A DNA stretch of 64,000 nt, from assembly GCA_035041965.1 (NCBI GenBank), contig JAPYMA010000731.1:62001-126000 (forward strand). The letters are read 5' to 3'. The stretch's first letter is position 1. Each line of letters begins with the position of its first letter. Both the position numbers and the translations under genes were made by a program. Shown piece by piece: positions 13,401 to 25,161 of this stretch. The DNA comes from Anisakis pegreffii (lineage: Eukaryota; Nematoda; Chromadorea; Rhabditida; Anisakidae). The notes under the pieces are model-generated. The model made no database searches, was not told the DNA's origin, and saw only the letters and a program-made list of their open reading frames with translations.

Positions 13401-16400
13401 GTATGTCGAAGACGACGACGAGCATCATTCATTTAACGTTAATTTATGCAAATTGAATCAATCACAAAATAAGATCGTTGAAAGAGAATTGCTCAGTTGT
13501 AGTGTTTAAATGTGCAATAATTGCCGAACAGCTATTTGAATAAACCATCGAAAGTGAGCGTTTAAATTGCTCAAAATCTTTTCAGGCGATCAAATTCCAT
13601 GCAATCTCAAGTTGAAACGAAAAAGAACTACCCATATCACTTTCCTATAATTCATGGAAATGCACATTTGCATGTAAAGATGTTCACTCAGCTTACAATT
13701 AGAGGTAATAGATGCGGAATGCAATGAATTCATGACACTCAAGAAAACTTAAATGATCGAAAATTTTTTCAAAATATCAGACTGGCCGAAATGATAGTCA
13801 CAGTTAAAAAACTGACAACTACGCTGGCGGTGAGATACTTGTCTTAAAAGTCAGCAGAGTACTGAATGTGGTTCTCGTTGAGGTCGAATAAATGATAACG
13901 CTCACTAATAAGATTTACTGCTGATGATATGAATGACATGATAACGATAATAAGTAGCAACAACGAGATTATGCACACAAACCTGAACATTTTTGACGAC
14001 TAGTACCCACTCGTTACCATTCACTCGTGGTCGTACCTCGTACTTGTCGCGTTGTCGAAAAACCTGCGAAGATTTTTGAATAGTTAACTTCAAAAAATAA
14101 CTCACTTCACTGACAAATGATCAATTGTGTTGTTGTTGTCATTATTGGTATTATATTTACTAACGATAATATTGTCTCAATATGTCTTTGAATTTGCCAA
14201 ATGCATGATAAGGAGCGGCAATACAAAAGGCGTTGAAGATCACAAATATCCCACATGACTAATGAGTGAAGCTTAAGATATTAACGGATAAAATTTTATT
14301 GTGGCTATGAATTATTAATGTGAATTTATACTGAAGTCAGATTAGGATTATCGAGAGCGATCAAATATTAATAATATTAGCAATAGTTGCGATAACAATC
14401 TTCATTACCGTTACTATTCTCATGAAAGCTTTAGTGTGTGTGAGTGAGAATTATCCAACTGATGAACGAATAAATTAATAGATAATGGATTATCACACCA
14501 CTGAAAGTGTCGTTCCTTCTTTGTGCTGATCTCTCTTATGTAAGAATTCTTATTGCGGTATCTCAATATGGTGTCAAAGGTCAACAGCCACTTAACAGTC
14601 ACTCAATAAACAATCACAATAAGGGATTATGAGCACTTTGAAGTATGCGACTGAGATGGACGGATGGACGTATGGATGGATATAAGCACCGATGGATATA
14701 GACGGATAAAGCTAATCATTTACAGTTGAGTGCATGCGATATAATGCTTCACTTACTCGTTCATCGAAGGCGATCAGCCGTGGCGGTATATCGGCACGCA
14801 GAAACGCAACCTGAAATGAGCCGAAGAAACCCTTAGATTCGCCTAATAATTATGCATTAGCCAATATTGTTTCTTTGAATTCGTTACTGATCTCTCGTAA
14901 AAAAATCACATGGATCGACGATATTCAAATCAGCCAAGCTACTGATCGTGAATAAATCTACTAACCATGTGTTTGCCTAAATTGTTGACTTTACACCTGA
15001 ATTCAACATCTTGTCCTTTTAACGCCGTCACATTCGCCATCAGCGGTTCCAGAAATGTTGGATGCGGATGTCTTCCACAAGCTGAATTTGATCAATTCAC
15101 TTTCGCAAAAATTTCGAATCAAGCAAAAAATCCATCAAAATTTTCCATGTTTCATTGGTAAATTCCTCCAGTTCCAGCATGCTTAATTCCCACTCAACAT
15201 TTCAAAATTTTCGCTCGCATCGTTTGTCAGTGAATCAGGTGATTCCATGTGATATTTCCACTGAATCATATCATCATGAACACGTCACAAATGAACCCGA
15301 TTCTTATGCTCACTGAAATGTCCCTGTTCATCTCAAATGTAAGCAAGCTTACCAGACATATTCATATGTTTACGCATCCAAATTGAATGCAAAATGAAAA
15401 TCGATTCCATTTATTCGTTTGTTACTGATTCAAAACGATGTAGCCAATTTTGAAGGTTGTGAAGGAAATGAAATTTTTGGGTGTCATTTATGTATGAAGT
15501 GTTGCAGACAGGAATTTTTCTTGAATTGCATATGATATCAATATCCCATTCATCATTTTTACATAAGCCTACATATATAGATTGGAGATAAATTCATCCG
15601 AATGAAATAACTAAATAAAATCATCAAAATGTTACGTATTATTTCCTTGTGTACATCTTCGCACAATTCATTCACAACACTGCCGTCGTATTGTCCGAAA
15701 TTGAATTAGCCACTTGAGATGACATTCACCGCGCAATTTCTAGCAGTTAAGATCGTATTCAGAAAGTACGATCGGATTGACATTTTGCTTGTTATTATTA
15801 TTGTTACTACTATTACTACTAGTCTTTTTATTGGTACGCAGAAGTTCGATGAATTCAATAGTTCATTTGATCTTTCTTTTTCCCTCTCACAATCAGTATC
15901 GTTGTTGTCTCTTCAGAATTTCAACCAATAACATGACGAAACATCATAACAAAGAAACTATTATTACCACGAAATAAACAATGAACCCTGAAGAAACAAA
16001 GTCGACGTTGAAATCTGATTATTTGCTGTGTTTTTGAGATGGCAAGACAAAGATCACCTCTGACTTACTACTTTTCATTCTACTCCAAAAAGTAAGTCTT
16101 TGTTTAACGAACTTTAAAGCACTGCTCATTCACCCAATTTTATATGCATGACTAATGAATAAATTAGTAGGTGTTTGCGTTTAATAAGACTCTCTCTTGA
16201 TAGCGGCAACTTCACTTCAGCATCATACAACCATGACCGATGCACGACGAAAGGGCTGCTCATGACAATACTCTGAATTATGGACATACAACTCGAAAAT
16301 GTTTCTATGATATAGCTGAATCTACATCAGATCTAGCAAGATGATCACAAGTATAAGTATGGCTTCTGAAGACTGTCCAAAAATCAGCATAATGCATTCT

Positions 16401-16808
16401 ATCGCCGAAATTTCCAAAAGAATACCATGCAAACACCCGTGGAAGGAGTTCCTTTTGCCAGTTCTCTGGATGACGGGCGAGCGTTCAAATAAAAAGTTAT
16501 GCTTCGATTAACATGAATATTTCATAAAAGGCCAGCAGTATAATGCTTTAAAATATGCAAAATATGTAATCGATGTCACTACTCTCCTGTGTCCATTTTA
16601 TTCTATTCTCTTCATACATTTATTCACATTACCATTCGTCGCTCCAGTTATTGCCAGTATTAATTTGTATCAGTATAATTGAATAGCCATGACGAGACAC
16701 CAGAAAATAGGAGCACTTACCACTAGATAGGCTTACTACCAGACATATGCATAGTGTTAAAATTAGGGTTAAAGCATGATCTGCAAAGAATAGAGTCAAG
16801 ACTTGCAT
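7438..16808 (-). CDS. rig-5: RIG-5-like cell-surface protein, three Ig domains, predicted GPI anchor
   Basis: Exons join as 16808-16721, 15081-14966, 14810-14757, 14063-13983, 12610-12532, 10435-10274, 10014-9886, 9656-9505, 9306-9171, 8751-8707, 7769-7557 and 7484-7438. All phases match and the product is 433 residues. Residues 1-29 form a signal peptide. Ig1 has Cys59 and Cys122; Ig2 has Cys164, Trp176 and Cys217; Ig3 has Cys260, Trp272 and Cys316. An acidic linker follows (about 349-395), then a 15-residue hydrophobic C-terminus. Diagnostic blocks are GNPTPTVIWRRQDRQIIR, SRKHMSEYVCVASNGIPPDE and EAWPRPTMTWEKDGE, which I recognise from Caenorhabditis RIG-5, the nematode DIP homologue. From family knowledge, DIP proteins bind Dpr partners (ZIG-8 in C. 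elegans) through their first Ig domain at the cell surface in neural recognition. N-glycosylation sequons lie at Asn46, Asn159 and Asn198. The first and last exons and the linker exons are the least certain parts. Confidence 0.88.
7557..7769 (-). CDS. rig-5: rig-5 exon 11, acidic linker
   Basis: A 213-base exon, phase 1-1. Residues 348-418 are dominated by Asp/Glu with Ser/Thr (GSGLDEDAEQSNDGDSDNEP and on), then change to SYFRRPYIHPQQ. It likely acts as an extended stalk between the Ig domains and the membrane anchor. The donor GTGTGT is weak; without splicing the frame ends four codons later at a TAG (7545-7543). Confidence 0.8.
7770..8706 (-). other. rig-5 intron 10
   Basis: About 940 bases with no recognisable exon. 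Confidence 0.5.
8707..8751 (-). CDS. rig-5: rig-5 exon 10, short linker exon
   Basis: A 45-base exon, phase 1-1, encoding EGQGSPRSNLVLLTE. It has acceptor TTGTAG and donor GTAATT and keeps frame whether included or skipped, so it may be optional. There is no homology evidence beyond position and phase. Confidence 0.62.
8752..9170 (-). other. rig-5 intron 9
   Basis: About 420 bases of AT-rich sequence with no recognisable exon, apart from the alternative donor for exon 9 near 9143. Confidence 0.5.
9171..9306 (-). CDS. rig-5: rig-5 exon 9, second part of Ig3
   Basis: Encodes SEQVSEKYRSVHILTIKHLS then ADHFGTYRCTALNDNGIHFA and DIVLK, with Cys316. The start is set by the TTTTTTCAG acceptor, which joins YAM to SEQVSEKY as in the family. 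The donor GTTACT is modest; a stronger-looking GTGAGT lies about 28 bases further on and stays in an open frame. Confidence 0.85.
9505..9656 (-). CDS. rig-5: rig-5 exon 8, first part of Ig3
   Basis: Encodes FEPIVIPQSKVVIASRGAQA then RLVCNVEAWPRPTMTWEKDG and EELFDSTNYAM. Cys260 and Trp272 mark the Ig fold. Acceptor ACACAG, donor GTAGGA after ATG, phase 0. Confidence 0.92.
9886..10014 (-). CDS. rig-5: rig-5 exon 7, second part of Ig2
   Basis: Encodes ASVFNGTDLVLTKVSRKHMS then EYVCVASNGIPPDESWSVKL and HV, with the second Ig2 cysteine (Cys217). Acceptor TTTCAG, donor GTGAGT after the first base of a Phe codon. Confidence 0.93.
10274..10435 (-). CDS. rig-5: rig-5 exon 6, first part of Ig2
   Basis: Encodes residues 140-193, from VPPYVARTTASAVEVREGHN through the Cys164 and Trp176 core to NGATGYG. 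Donor GTCAGT in phase 1 joins the next exon to read GYGASVFNGTD, as in other RIG-5 proteins. Confidence 0.93.
10436..12531 (-). other. rig-5 intron 5
   Basis: About 2.1 kb with no recognisable exon; it contains a CTTC tract at 11704-11724. Confidence 0.6.
11704..11724. repeat. CTTC microsatellite
   Basis: Short run of CTTC units inside rig-5 intron 5. Confidence 0.9.
12532..12610 (-). CDS. rig-5: rig-5 exon 5, Ig1 F-G strands
   Basis: Encodes ENDIGGYSCQLNTDPVLSRV then GFLHLR, with the second Ig1 cysteine (Cys122) in the DxGxYxCQxNTxP signature of DIP/Dpr first Ig domains. Acceptor GTTTAG, donor GTAAAT, phase 0 to phase 1. The exon was found only by following the motif, as it is too short to stand out as a frame. 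Confidence 0.9.
12611..13982 (-). other. rig-5 intron 4
   Basis: About 1.4 kb with no recognisable exon on either strand; it contains a CAA tract near 13125-13140. Confidence 0.6.
13983..14063 (-). CDS. rig-5: rig-5 exon 4, Ig1 D-E strands
   Basis: An 81-base, phase 0-0 exon encoding VFRQRDKYEVRPRVNGNEWV then LVVKNVQ. Acceptor TCGCAG, donor GTTTGT. Confidence 0.9.
14655..14709. repeat. imperfect GGAT/GGAC minisatellite
   Basis: Degenerate run of GATGGACGGATGG-like units close to the 3' side of rig-5 exon 3, inside intron 3. Confidence 0.75.
14757..14810 (-). CDS. rig-5: rig-5 exon 3, Ig1 C-strand region
   Basis: A 54-base, phase 0-0 exon encoding VAFLRADIPPRLIAFDER. The usual Ig core tryptophan position carries Phe (VAFLR). 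Acceptor TTTCAG, donor GTAAGT. Confidence 0.9.
14966..15081 (-). CDS. rig-5: rig-5 exon 2, first half of Ig1
   Basis: Encodes residues 30-68, CGRHPHPTFLEPLMANVTAL followed by KGQDVEFRCKVNNLGKHM. It holds the first Ig1 cysteine (Cys59). Acceptor TTCAG, donor GTTAGT in phase 0. Confidence 0.85.
15082..16720 (-). other. rig-5 intron 1
   Basis: No further exon is seen in this intron. It contains AT-rich sequence and a short run of TTATTATTA-type repeat near 15790-15830. Confidence 0.6.
16721..16808 (-). CDS. rig-5: rig-5 exon 1, signal peptide
   Basis: ATG at 16808-16806 follows an in-frame stop and opens a 29-residue segment, MQVLTLFFAD then a hydrophobic run ending CICLVVSLSS, typical of a secretory signal. 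It ends in phase 1 at a strong GTAAGT donor, exactly the phase the next exon needs. No homology supports it, so this is a structural prediction. Confidence 0.7.
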
Positions 16809-19800
16809 ATGGTTATGATGAGGCTGATATGATGCCGATGCGTATTAATGTTGCAACATGTTCCCGGACCCGTGCAAAAGCAAACAGCACGACCGCATAA
16901 TACATATAATTAAGAGCAATCTATTGTTATGAGCATTCGCATTGTAACTACAAACGCATATAACATTACTACTTTGCATAACACTGTCTGTGCACACTCT
17001 AGAATAAGCTACATCGAAACAGGAAATTAAAAATTCAATCAATTCCTTCAAAATAAATGAAGGCTTAGGCTCGTCATAATCTTTTCGGCAAGCATAAATT
17101 ATGACTTGTGACCACGTATGAACAGCAAATAATAATTGAAGCAATGCTCTTTCCAAAGTAGACTCGAATGGCAAGAGATCAGTTATCAATGTGTTAACGG
17201 GTGACACCACGAGGGTGATAATCCATTTTACAGTTTCCAAATATTCAAACTCTGTTCAGATTCACTAAGTCCGTATTTTTGACAATATCAAAGTGATCAA
17301 ATAGTAAATTCTCTTCCACCTTTACCACCTAATTGTAACGAACCGCGGTTTCCCATCAATTCTTAGAGGGAATTTCAAACGTACCCCGTATTGCCATGAC
17401 AGGAAAAAGCAGGAAGGTAAAGTGATCTGACAATCTGAGAGTACATTCATGAAGTGCATGAAACTTTTGAAAAATGAACCTCATTAAATTTCTTTTAAAA
17501 AAACATAAGTAAATACCATTGAATAGTTGACATAAAAGTGACGGAAAGAATAGAATTGAAGTTTCTGCCATATGGACATATGAGTACAAGAGTCAAAATA
17601 TGCCCTTTTTTCTCGGTAGAATCAGGTCCCTATTGCATTCAGGTTTAGCGATTATCGCAGTACGAAAACAATGCTCGCGCAGAATAATACACAGATGGTC
17701 GTTGGATGCAACTGGCTAAGAAACAGCCTCAGGGCTCGAGTTTTCAGTTCGAGTTAATTGAATTGGGTGCAAATTGAAGTGAGAGGATATGATGTTCACA
17801 AGAATAGGTCACGAATGGTTACTTGAGAATGCTTCAAAGAAGTGATGAGTTTGACTGGACAAGACTACGACGAGCTAGGAGCTTACTGATGATGACCAGT
17901 CGAGTCGAATAAACGTTAACTGTTCTCAAGTCATATCTTCGCGATTCGAGAGTCATATTACTTATTCATTCAGTTGCTTAATCTGAAATCCTTTTGCGAC
18001 ATATCCTCAATCCTTATTTCTTATTCATTGATTCTTGATCTTTCATCGCTTTGCATAGCCAACTAACCATTTATCTTTCCTCTGCAATTCACCACCAAAT
18101 AGACCCCTCTTTCGTTAACTAATCAACTGTATTCGTCCAGAACTAATTCAATTCAATTCATTTCAATGATCTGTAGAGAGTTGATGATCATAATAATGAT
18201 GACAATGTGTTGAATGTAAAAGCATTACACAAATCTAGATGTGGCTAAAGATTTCAAGCATGCTACTTCTATTATCCGGTGTGTGATGCGTCTTTATATG
18301 GATATATATGTGCAATGTCTGCATAATAATATTTGGACATAGTGATGTGTAATAACATAATTCAGTGTAACATAAAATTATCTAACTGACCATTAGGTCT
18401 AAATGAATTGATTAAGGAGATTGAATGTGATGTTATGATTTATCCGTCTGTGTGATGCGATATGCAACTTCACCAGTTACTTCACGGTTTCATTTCAATT
18501 TGCTATATTTCTTGAGCATCTAATCTTGCTACATTTCTATACGACTAACTACTCGACTTAGTATTATTGTTACTGTTGCTATTATTATTATTACTATTAC
18601 TCCTTACCAACCACGAAGTAAATATACTGCATTTAATCCACAATATGCGATGAAAGCATAATAAAATATCAGATATTACAATCTACTAAAACAACAAATT
18701 TGAAGCAGGATATTAAATGATTATATAGTCATATAGTATATAGTCATCAAAAGTTTACCGCAGCTATGAACAAAATGATCAAGGGTAACACTCAAGCTCA
18801 GTCAGTGATCGAAAATCGCTCGCATCTGCAATATATGCTCAAGTATAACTTATCGCTCATATTATGGGGAATTCTCAAACGAAAAACACTTCTACAGTAT
18901 AAAATATCTAAGATAATATACAACAGATAAGAATATTCCAAGTTGATCGCAAAACCGCATTCTGCCTACTAATCACTGAATATACTCCAGAAAGTTGATT
19001 CAGATTTGATTTCTCGATATCGAATGAAATTTCAGTCTCCCTTGCGATTAGTTTCGTTTTCAAAAGGTAGACGATGCTGTGTGCCATTCTTATGTGTTCC
19101 TTGACACATATATATGGCAACAAATTTTAGAGTAGTTTTCAAAGAGAAGCAAGAACAACTGAGTTGTCAAGTGATGACGAATAAAATTGCATTTCTTTTG
19201 CAACTCTCCTAATTTCCTGTCTTCTGAATCAACTAAATTCACTCACTGAAACTTTCGAATGTCACACATTGACTTCTTGATAAACTAATCATAGACATAA
19301 AAGTGAAAAGCTCTCATCATCCCATTTTGACTCTTCATTCAATTAGACCACTCTTCAAGAGTTTAATCTCGAAAAAAAAGATGAATTTAACATGGTTTTG
19401 TGTAACTCTTGGAAATATTTTACAGCTGTGAATGAATTCTCAGTAAAGAAGCCTCGAGTTCTCGAATGCTTTGGCAGGATTCTGCGCATGCCGTCTCTTC
19501 TTTCTAGTTTTCAAAAATTTGCTCCATCGTGAAACCGAAAATCATCTCATCACTTAATATAGTTAAATGAAGTGATCAATCATGAAACAATTCATTTGAT
19601 TGACATCAGGAAGCTAATAAATGAATTAAATGAATTACTCGAAACTATTACACCCATTTTGAATGAACAATCTCAATACTTTCCATTGTATTCATTTCAC
19701 TTTTGAAACCGAACAGAGTAAATTAGTAAAAATGCCATGAATCTGTGCATTATATGTGTAATAATAATGAAGATGGATAGAAATTGTTTGCTGATTGAAC

Positions 19801-22528
19801 GGATATACAAAACATATTAGCGATATACGTACATAGTCACCATTAGGTCGTTGTCGTTCATATTCGTAAATGTTTTGAAGCAGAACAATAAAACATTCCA
19901 AATACTTACTATTTACAACTGTACGTGCATAAACATAAATAAATACCTCTTTAAGACCCTCACTTACTCTAAAGACTCATCAAAATCTTAAGACTAATAG
20001 CAATTTGTGATGAGTTCGCATCGAATTGCCGACGAATGATTGCCTAAAAACTCTCAATATCACCTAAAAAACGGAACGCGGAATGGGATATTTGGTAGAC
20101 TGAGGGAAAGTAATTGTTTTCATAACTTTCATAAGAGACAATTGGAGAAGCAAAAAATTTGAGACCAAAAACAAAAATTTCGTTGAGCTTTCAATTTCTA
20201 AAACTTGTTATATTTTAGAGCATTCTCGAGAAAACAACCCGAGATCCCTCGAAAGCCTCATATGAACGTAATCATTTCCTATCCGCAAAGTTTAAACCCC
20301 ACACGTTTCTCAGTTCATATCAGCTAGGTGATTATGACGATTGATAAATTTCAAAACATTTTTCCGATTAGCTCTTAGGCAAAGATCGGTGGATTCGGAA
20401 ACATTTGCGGGATACTTTCGAAATATTTCTCATTATGTTCTCTTCTTATCAAATCAACCACATTATTTGACGATGTCAACCAACTGCTGCGCACATATAA
20501 GCACATACAAATAACCACAAGCATAGTGGTCGTCGCATATAAATTTCTGGCGATAATAAACTAAATTCATCTGATGATTTCATTTTCATATCATATCAAA
20601 TAATAACATGTCGTCACTCAGTCAGGCAGTCAATCTAACGCAAATCAACTACCACAAATATTGCGTAAATAGAATTTATGTGCGGGACGATGCAATGCAC
20701 AATGTAGTGCAATGAATGTTGCCATCAACAAATTACAACATAAACGGAATACATTCGGCCTCAAGGGACATATGGCGTTGACGAGAACAACAATTAGATT
20801 TCCATCAATGAATCTAGTAATGGTACCATCAGAGCGTCGCAACGATGCAGTAGACAGCTGGCATCGAATCTGAACGCGAAAAGTGGATTCTCGCAGATTT
20901 TTGGCATTGACGAAAGACTGCTCAATTGATGAATATAGTAGCTGTCTGTCTGAATGTCACATGTAATTTGTTTCCATTGATTCACACAAATAGATCTCGT
21001 TTACTAGATGCATAAATATGTGAGTAAACGAATCTGAACTGAGTGAGTGTTGTGCCGAACGCATAACAACTCTAAATTCAGAATTATTATATGATTATAA
21101 CGAACTGCTGCAACTAGTCCCCATCATCAAGCTTCCTTATTTCGTTCCAAATTCGCCTATTGAATGCAAATGAATGAGTCTCTGTTTGGATCATCCTTTA
21201 GTGTTTTGGTTTGGCTCAAGAATTCAAATTTAGGCTTATGTCAAATCTTAAGCTCTTATGTCACACTCCATCAAAAACACTCCCAAAGAAGTTCCCCAAA
21301 AAACGCTTCCAAAATCACTCAATAAGATTCTAATTTGTTTCAATTGGCTCTCGATTTTAACCCATTCAAGCGATTCGTATTCGTATAAGTCAATCAATCT
21401 TCCATTTCTCGCAAGGTTTTACATTTATCAAGGCGTAAGCTCATGTTTTAAGAGAAGTTCATTATCTCTGCATATGGTTCAATAACTCAAAATTACAATT
21501 TGATATCATCACTTCTCCACGATTCAGTGAATTTTATGACTGCGTCGGATACTCCTCCATGCCAACTAATGTAACTACTGCAAAACGAAAAACGTTGTCA
21601 AATATCTTGCAAAGAGATTATAACAACAGTAATAGTAATAAGAAGACAATCAACTCGACCACAACAAGTACATTTTGATATTTGCTTACAAATAGGGATT
21701 AGAACAATTGCTTCTTATATTACACTAATAAAAACAAACGGATTAATCATTACTGATAATTGCGATGCGTATAAACAGAAATGTTCAACGGAATAATTAT
21801 TATTCTCAATGCTCTAAAATAATCCAATGAAAGCCACAAATTGCTCCCCGTGGACATAGAAACGTCCGCTGGGAAGATCAAGATAACAATGGAGAGGAGG
21901 CCCACCGGTTAATAAATCTAGCAGATGTAAGGTAAGGAATGGAAATTTTGGAATGGAATCAACCAGCCGAGTTAGCGAAACTCGACAAGACACAAGTTCG
22001 CCAACATACAAGAAAGATATATCGGATCAAAAAATGAATGCCTACAATTCATCTACGTCAACAAGTACTGTACGATCGTTCACATAAGTGTCCACAATGA
22101 AACGCTAAAGTCTTCGTTGAAAACTTGACTGACGACAAACTCATTGCCTACCCGTCCCTCCACGAAAAAAGCCTCGCACTCATGCCTAATGCCTAATCAG
22201 GTGATCGATCCTCTTAGGAGATTCGTTCCAGAAATTTAGGGCCCTTCTTTTTCGACTCATCAGAAAACATCAGAATTGTTGAATTTCATATACACTGATA
22301 GTGAGAGTACTTGTAAGCTAATTTCAACTCTACTTTCTACCGCCGCGTAATCTAGAATACGACTGCAAAAATTATTCTCATACGATCTATGTAGAAGAAT
22401 TTGCCGTAACTGCACAATCGCTGTGAAATAAACCTTGTAAGAGATTTTACACTGAGACATTCCGGAGCGATATTCACATCGAATCGAATTCACCAACAAT
22501 AAGATAGAGTTTCAACCTGCCGCAACAT

Positions 22529-22553
22529 TACTAGTCGATAAATCGATACTAGT
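22529..22553. repeat. imperfect palindrome around TACTAGT
   Basis: TACTAGTCGAT is followed by ATCGATACTAGTA, complementary apart from a two-base insertion. Could fold into a small hairpin. Confidence 0.6.
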
Positions 22554-22767
22554 AGCATCATCGACAAATTAGAATAATTGTCGTCGACAACACACTAGAC
22601 ATGTTTGTCTCGCCATCACCCACACTTATCGAGCACTCGAATCAGAATCCATACTCTTATTCAGTCTTCTGAATCGGAACATTAGAAGAGCTGATTGCGA
22701 ACACAAAACCGAGACAGTTTTAACGGCTACTCGTATGTTGATCATTCGAAATTGCGATATAACGAGA

Positions 22768-22781
22768 GATCTTACGATTAG
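22768..22781. repeat. dispersed GATCTTACGATTAG motif
   Basis: Shorter copy of an 18-bp motif also seen at 23253-23270 and 33562-33579. Confidence 0.6.
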
Positions 22782-23252
22782 CATGACAGCCAGCGTTGCT
22801 GGTTTTGTGCTTATAAACACATGCGATATGCTGCTCTGAGCCGATGATGAAGTTGTCATTTTGTGGTCGTTTGAGCGAAAAAAAAAGTTAGAAATGAGAC
22901 TCAAATTGTGACATTTCGCTCGTAGATAATAAGCATGGTGGTTTTTAGGATTTGTGCTTGTAAGCATAATGGTTGTTTCTCAGAAATGTACATGATTAAG
23001 CGTACAACGAACGCTTCACTGATATCTCATTAGATATTGCGTTCCAGCTAAAATTAACTTGCTCTACTCAATGCCTGCTCGTTTACCTCATCTCATTTAG
23101 AATCAAGCTCATCCTCAGTGTTTGAACAATTATCTTCCGTAGGCTATTTGTCAGACAACTTTTATTACTACACAATGAAAGTACAGTACTACTTATCTCA
23201 TAACTCGTATCAAATGCCCCCATTTTATTCCAGCACAATCAAAGAAATCGCT

Positions 23253-23270
23253 TGATCTTACGATTAGATT
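23253..23270. repeat. dispersed 18-bp motif, copy
   Basis: TGATCTTACGATTAGATT, repeated exactly at 33562-33579 in a SALL intron. May be the end of an old mobile element; no partner terminus was identified. Confidence 0.65.
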
Positions 23271-24476
23271 GAAAAAGTGCTGAGAAGGAAATGCCATTAA
23301 AATTCATTGCTAGAAGAATCAGCTCATTTGGAGAATTTCAGTTAGACAAATACGCGCAAAAAAACAACTGACAATCGTCAATTTCAACTATCCCCAAAAC
23401 GATTTTTGAATGAGGTGCTGAATCGTCACATATAAATGCTCAGTGCGAGAGATGAGTGATAGAACCGAACGAAAAAACAATTCGCGATTCCTCGCTGATA
23501 AGCCTCTTAATTTCAGCTTTTAAGTGGAAAGTGAAATAATAGAAGTGAGAGAATTGCTTACCAAATTGCATATTTAACAATAGCAATAACACAGATAATA
23601 GAACAATACTGAATAACATATTTGGTTTAGGAGAGCAGTTAACTTCGATTGCAGCGAGCGATATGGAGTCGATTACTTGATAAAAATTGATGATAAAAAT
23701 TGATATGATGATGCACGAATCTTGGAGAGAGCTTCAACAGTAGGTAATTAGCGCAAGCATAGAAGCAGCCGATAGTAGAGACGTTGATCGAATCGGATTC
23801 GGATGGAAATTTTGGATGGCTCAGCAATCTGGATGGGTGCTTCGCTAGGTTCCTTTATGCTACGATTTTGTTCAACAACAACGAACAATTTCACGGAAAC
23901 AACAGATCAAATTCAAAGTCGTCAGCGATTCTGAATAATGAAGTACGACGATGGGATGGCTGCAAAAAGGCGACAGAATCAAGCAGCAACACAAGAAAAC
24001 GACGGAACGGCAGCAGCACAGACTAGGGTGGGAGGGACCTGGCTGACCAAAGAATATACACGCAGCAGGACTTAGGAAAACACTTTCTTAATGATACGTA
24101 TTTAGAGATATATGAATTCACTAAGCGAGTATATAATATATCCTCCTCCATTCTCAGATCATTGTGCACTAACAAAAAGTAGGCGGTGCAGAGACTGATC
24201 AGCCATTTGCATGGACAAAGACGAGGAGAGAGCATTTTTACATGAGAAGTCAAATGAAAGTGAACATCAATGAATGAATGACTTCAGTTATGAATACTAC
24301 TAACAATTTCGTCAAAATTGTCATGAACTGATCATAGAAACTGATCAGCGACTGCATTCAAATCAAACTGGATAAGATTTTGACAAAGCATTTCGAAATA
24401 GGCTAACCGGATATCGCATATGATTGTTGCTTCACTAGCGATCTAATCGAATCTCTTCCGATCGATCAGCATTGAT

Positions 24477-24544
24477 ATTAGAAGAACTAATGGTGATGAT
24501 GAATATTGGTATAAAAATTCATCATCACCATTAGTTCTTCTAAT
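24477..24544. repeat. perfect 28-bp inverted repeat with 12-base loop
   Basis: The arms 24477-24504 and 24517-24544 are exact reverse complements (left arm begins ATTAGAAGAACTAATGG); the loop is ATTGGTATAAAA. The pairing stops at both outer ends. A transcript from either strand would form an uninterrupted stem. The size fits a small-RNA hairpin, but a recent inverted duplication or an element remnant fits as well. No known microRNA seed was recognised. Confidence 0.92.
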
Positions 24545-25145
24545 TCTACTTCTTTGTGCGATGAAATCGACGACGATAAATTCGTTATTACTTCAAATAT
24601 TCCATTTGATACCCATCGTTTATTCTCGCATATAATTGTAACCATTCATTCACAACAATTCATCAAGACCGAGTATCACCTAAATTTAGATCGTGAGCCG
24701 TTTACGAATTTCACTGCGCCGTTTCACGATTATACCACAGGCGGAACAAACTCGATATCTATCGAATCGTTTGTGATGGTGGCAAAAGAAACGATTGAAT
24801 TTTCCATCAGACCATATCAAAAAGCTCCGATTATGACCTCCTCCATACGGAAAATCGCCTGTCTGAGATACCTATTCCCTAAATATCATCTACTTATTTC
24901 TGATTTCCAATCTGTACCAAACGGATAAAATGATGTGTGGCGAAGAACACTGAACATTTTTAGAATCATAATTTTATGATGCGTTGCACATTTGCTGACA
25001 AGCAATTAAGCATAATATAACACCAAACAAAATAGAATCAATCAATCATTGCGTATCAACGGATAAATAAATAACTTAATAAATAAACATAATTAATAAC
25101 ATTTTTCAAAAATTTCACAATATTCATCAATATCAATCATTCAAA

Positions 25146-25161
25146 ACACACACACACACAC
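25146..25161. repeat. AC microsatellite
   Basis: Short uninterrupted AC run. Confidence 0.9.

Noticed and set aside
16845..17240. 131-codon minus-strand frame just upstream of rig-5
   Set aside because: No domain, overlaps the expected promoter and is in a different frame from the signal-peptide exon.
21814..22011. 65-codon minus-strand frame (FPFLTLHLLDLLTGGPP...)
   Set aside because: Looks protein-like in places but has no recognisable family and no matching splice partners.
24554..24928. 124-codon plus-strand frame after the perfect hairpin
   Set aside because: It has no ATG at its start (TTG), the first ATG is far inside, no splice signals help, and there is no recognisable domain.
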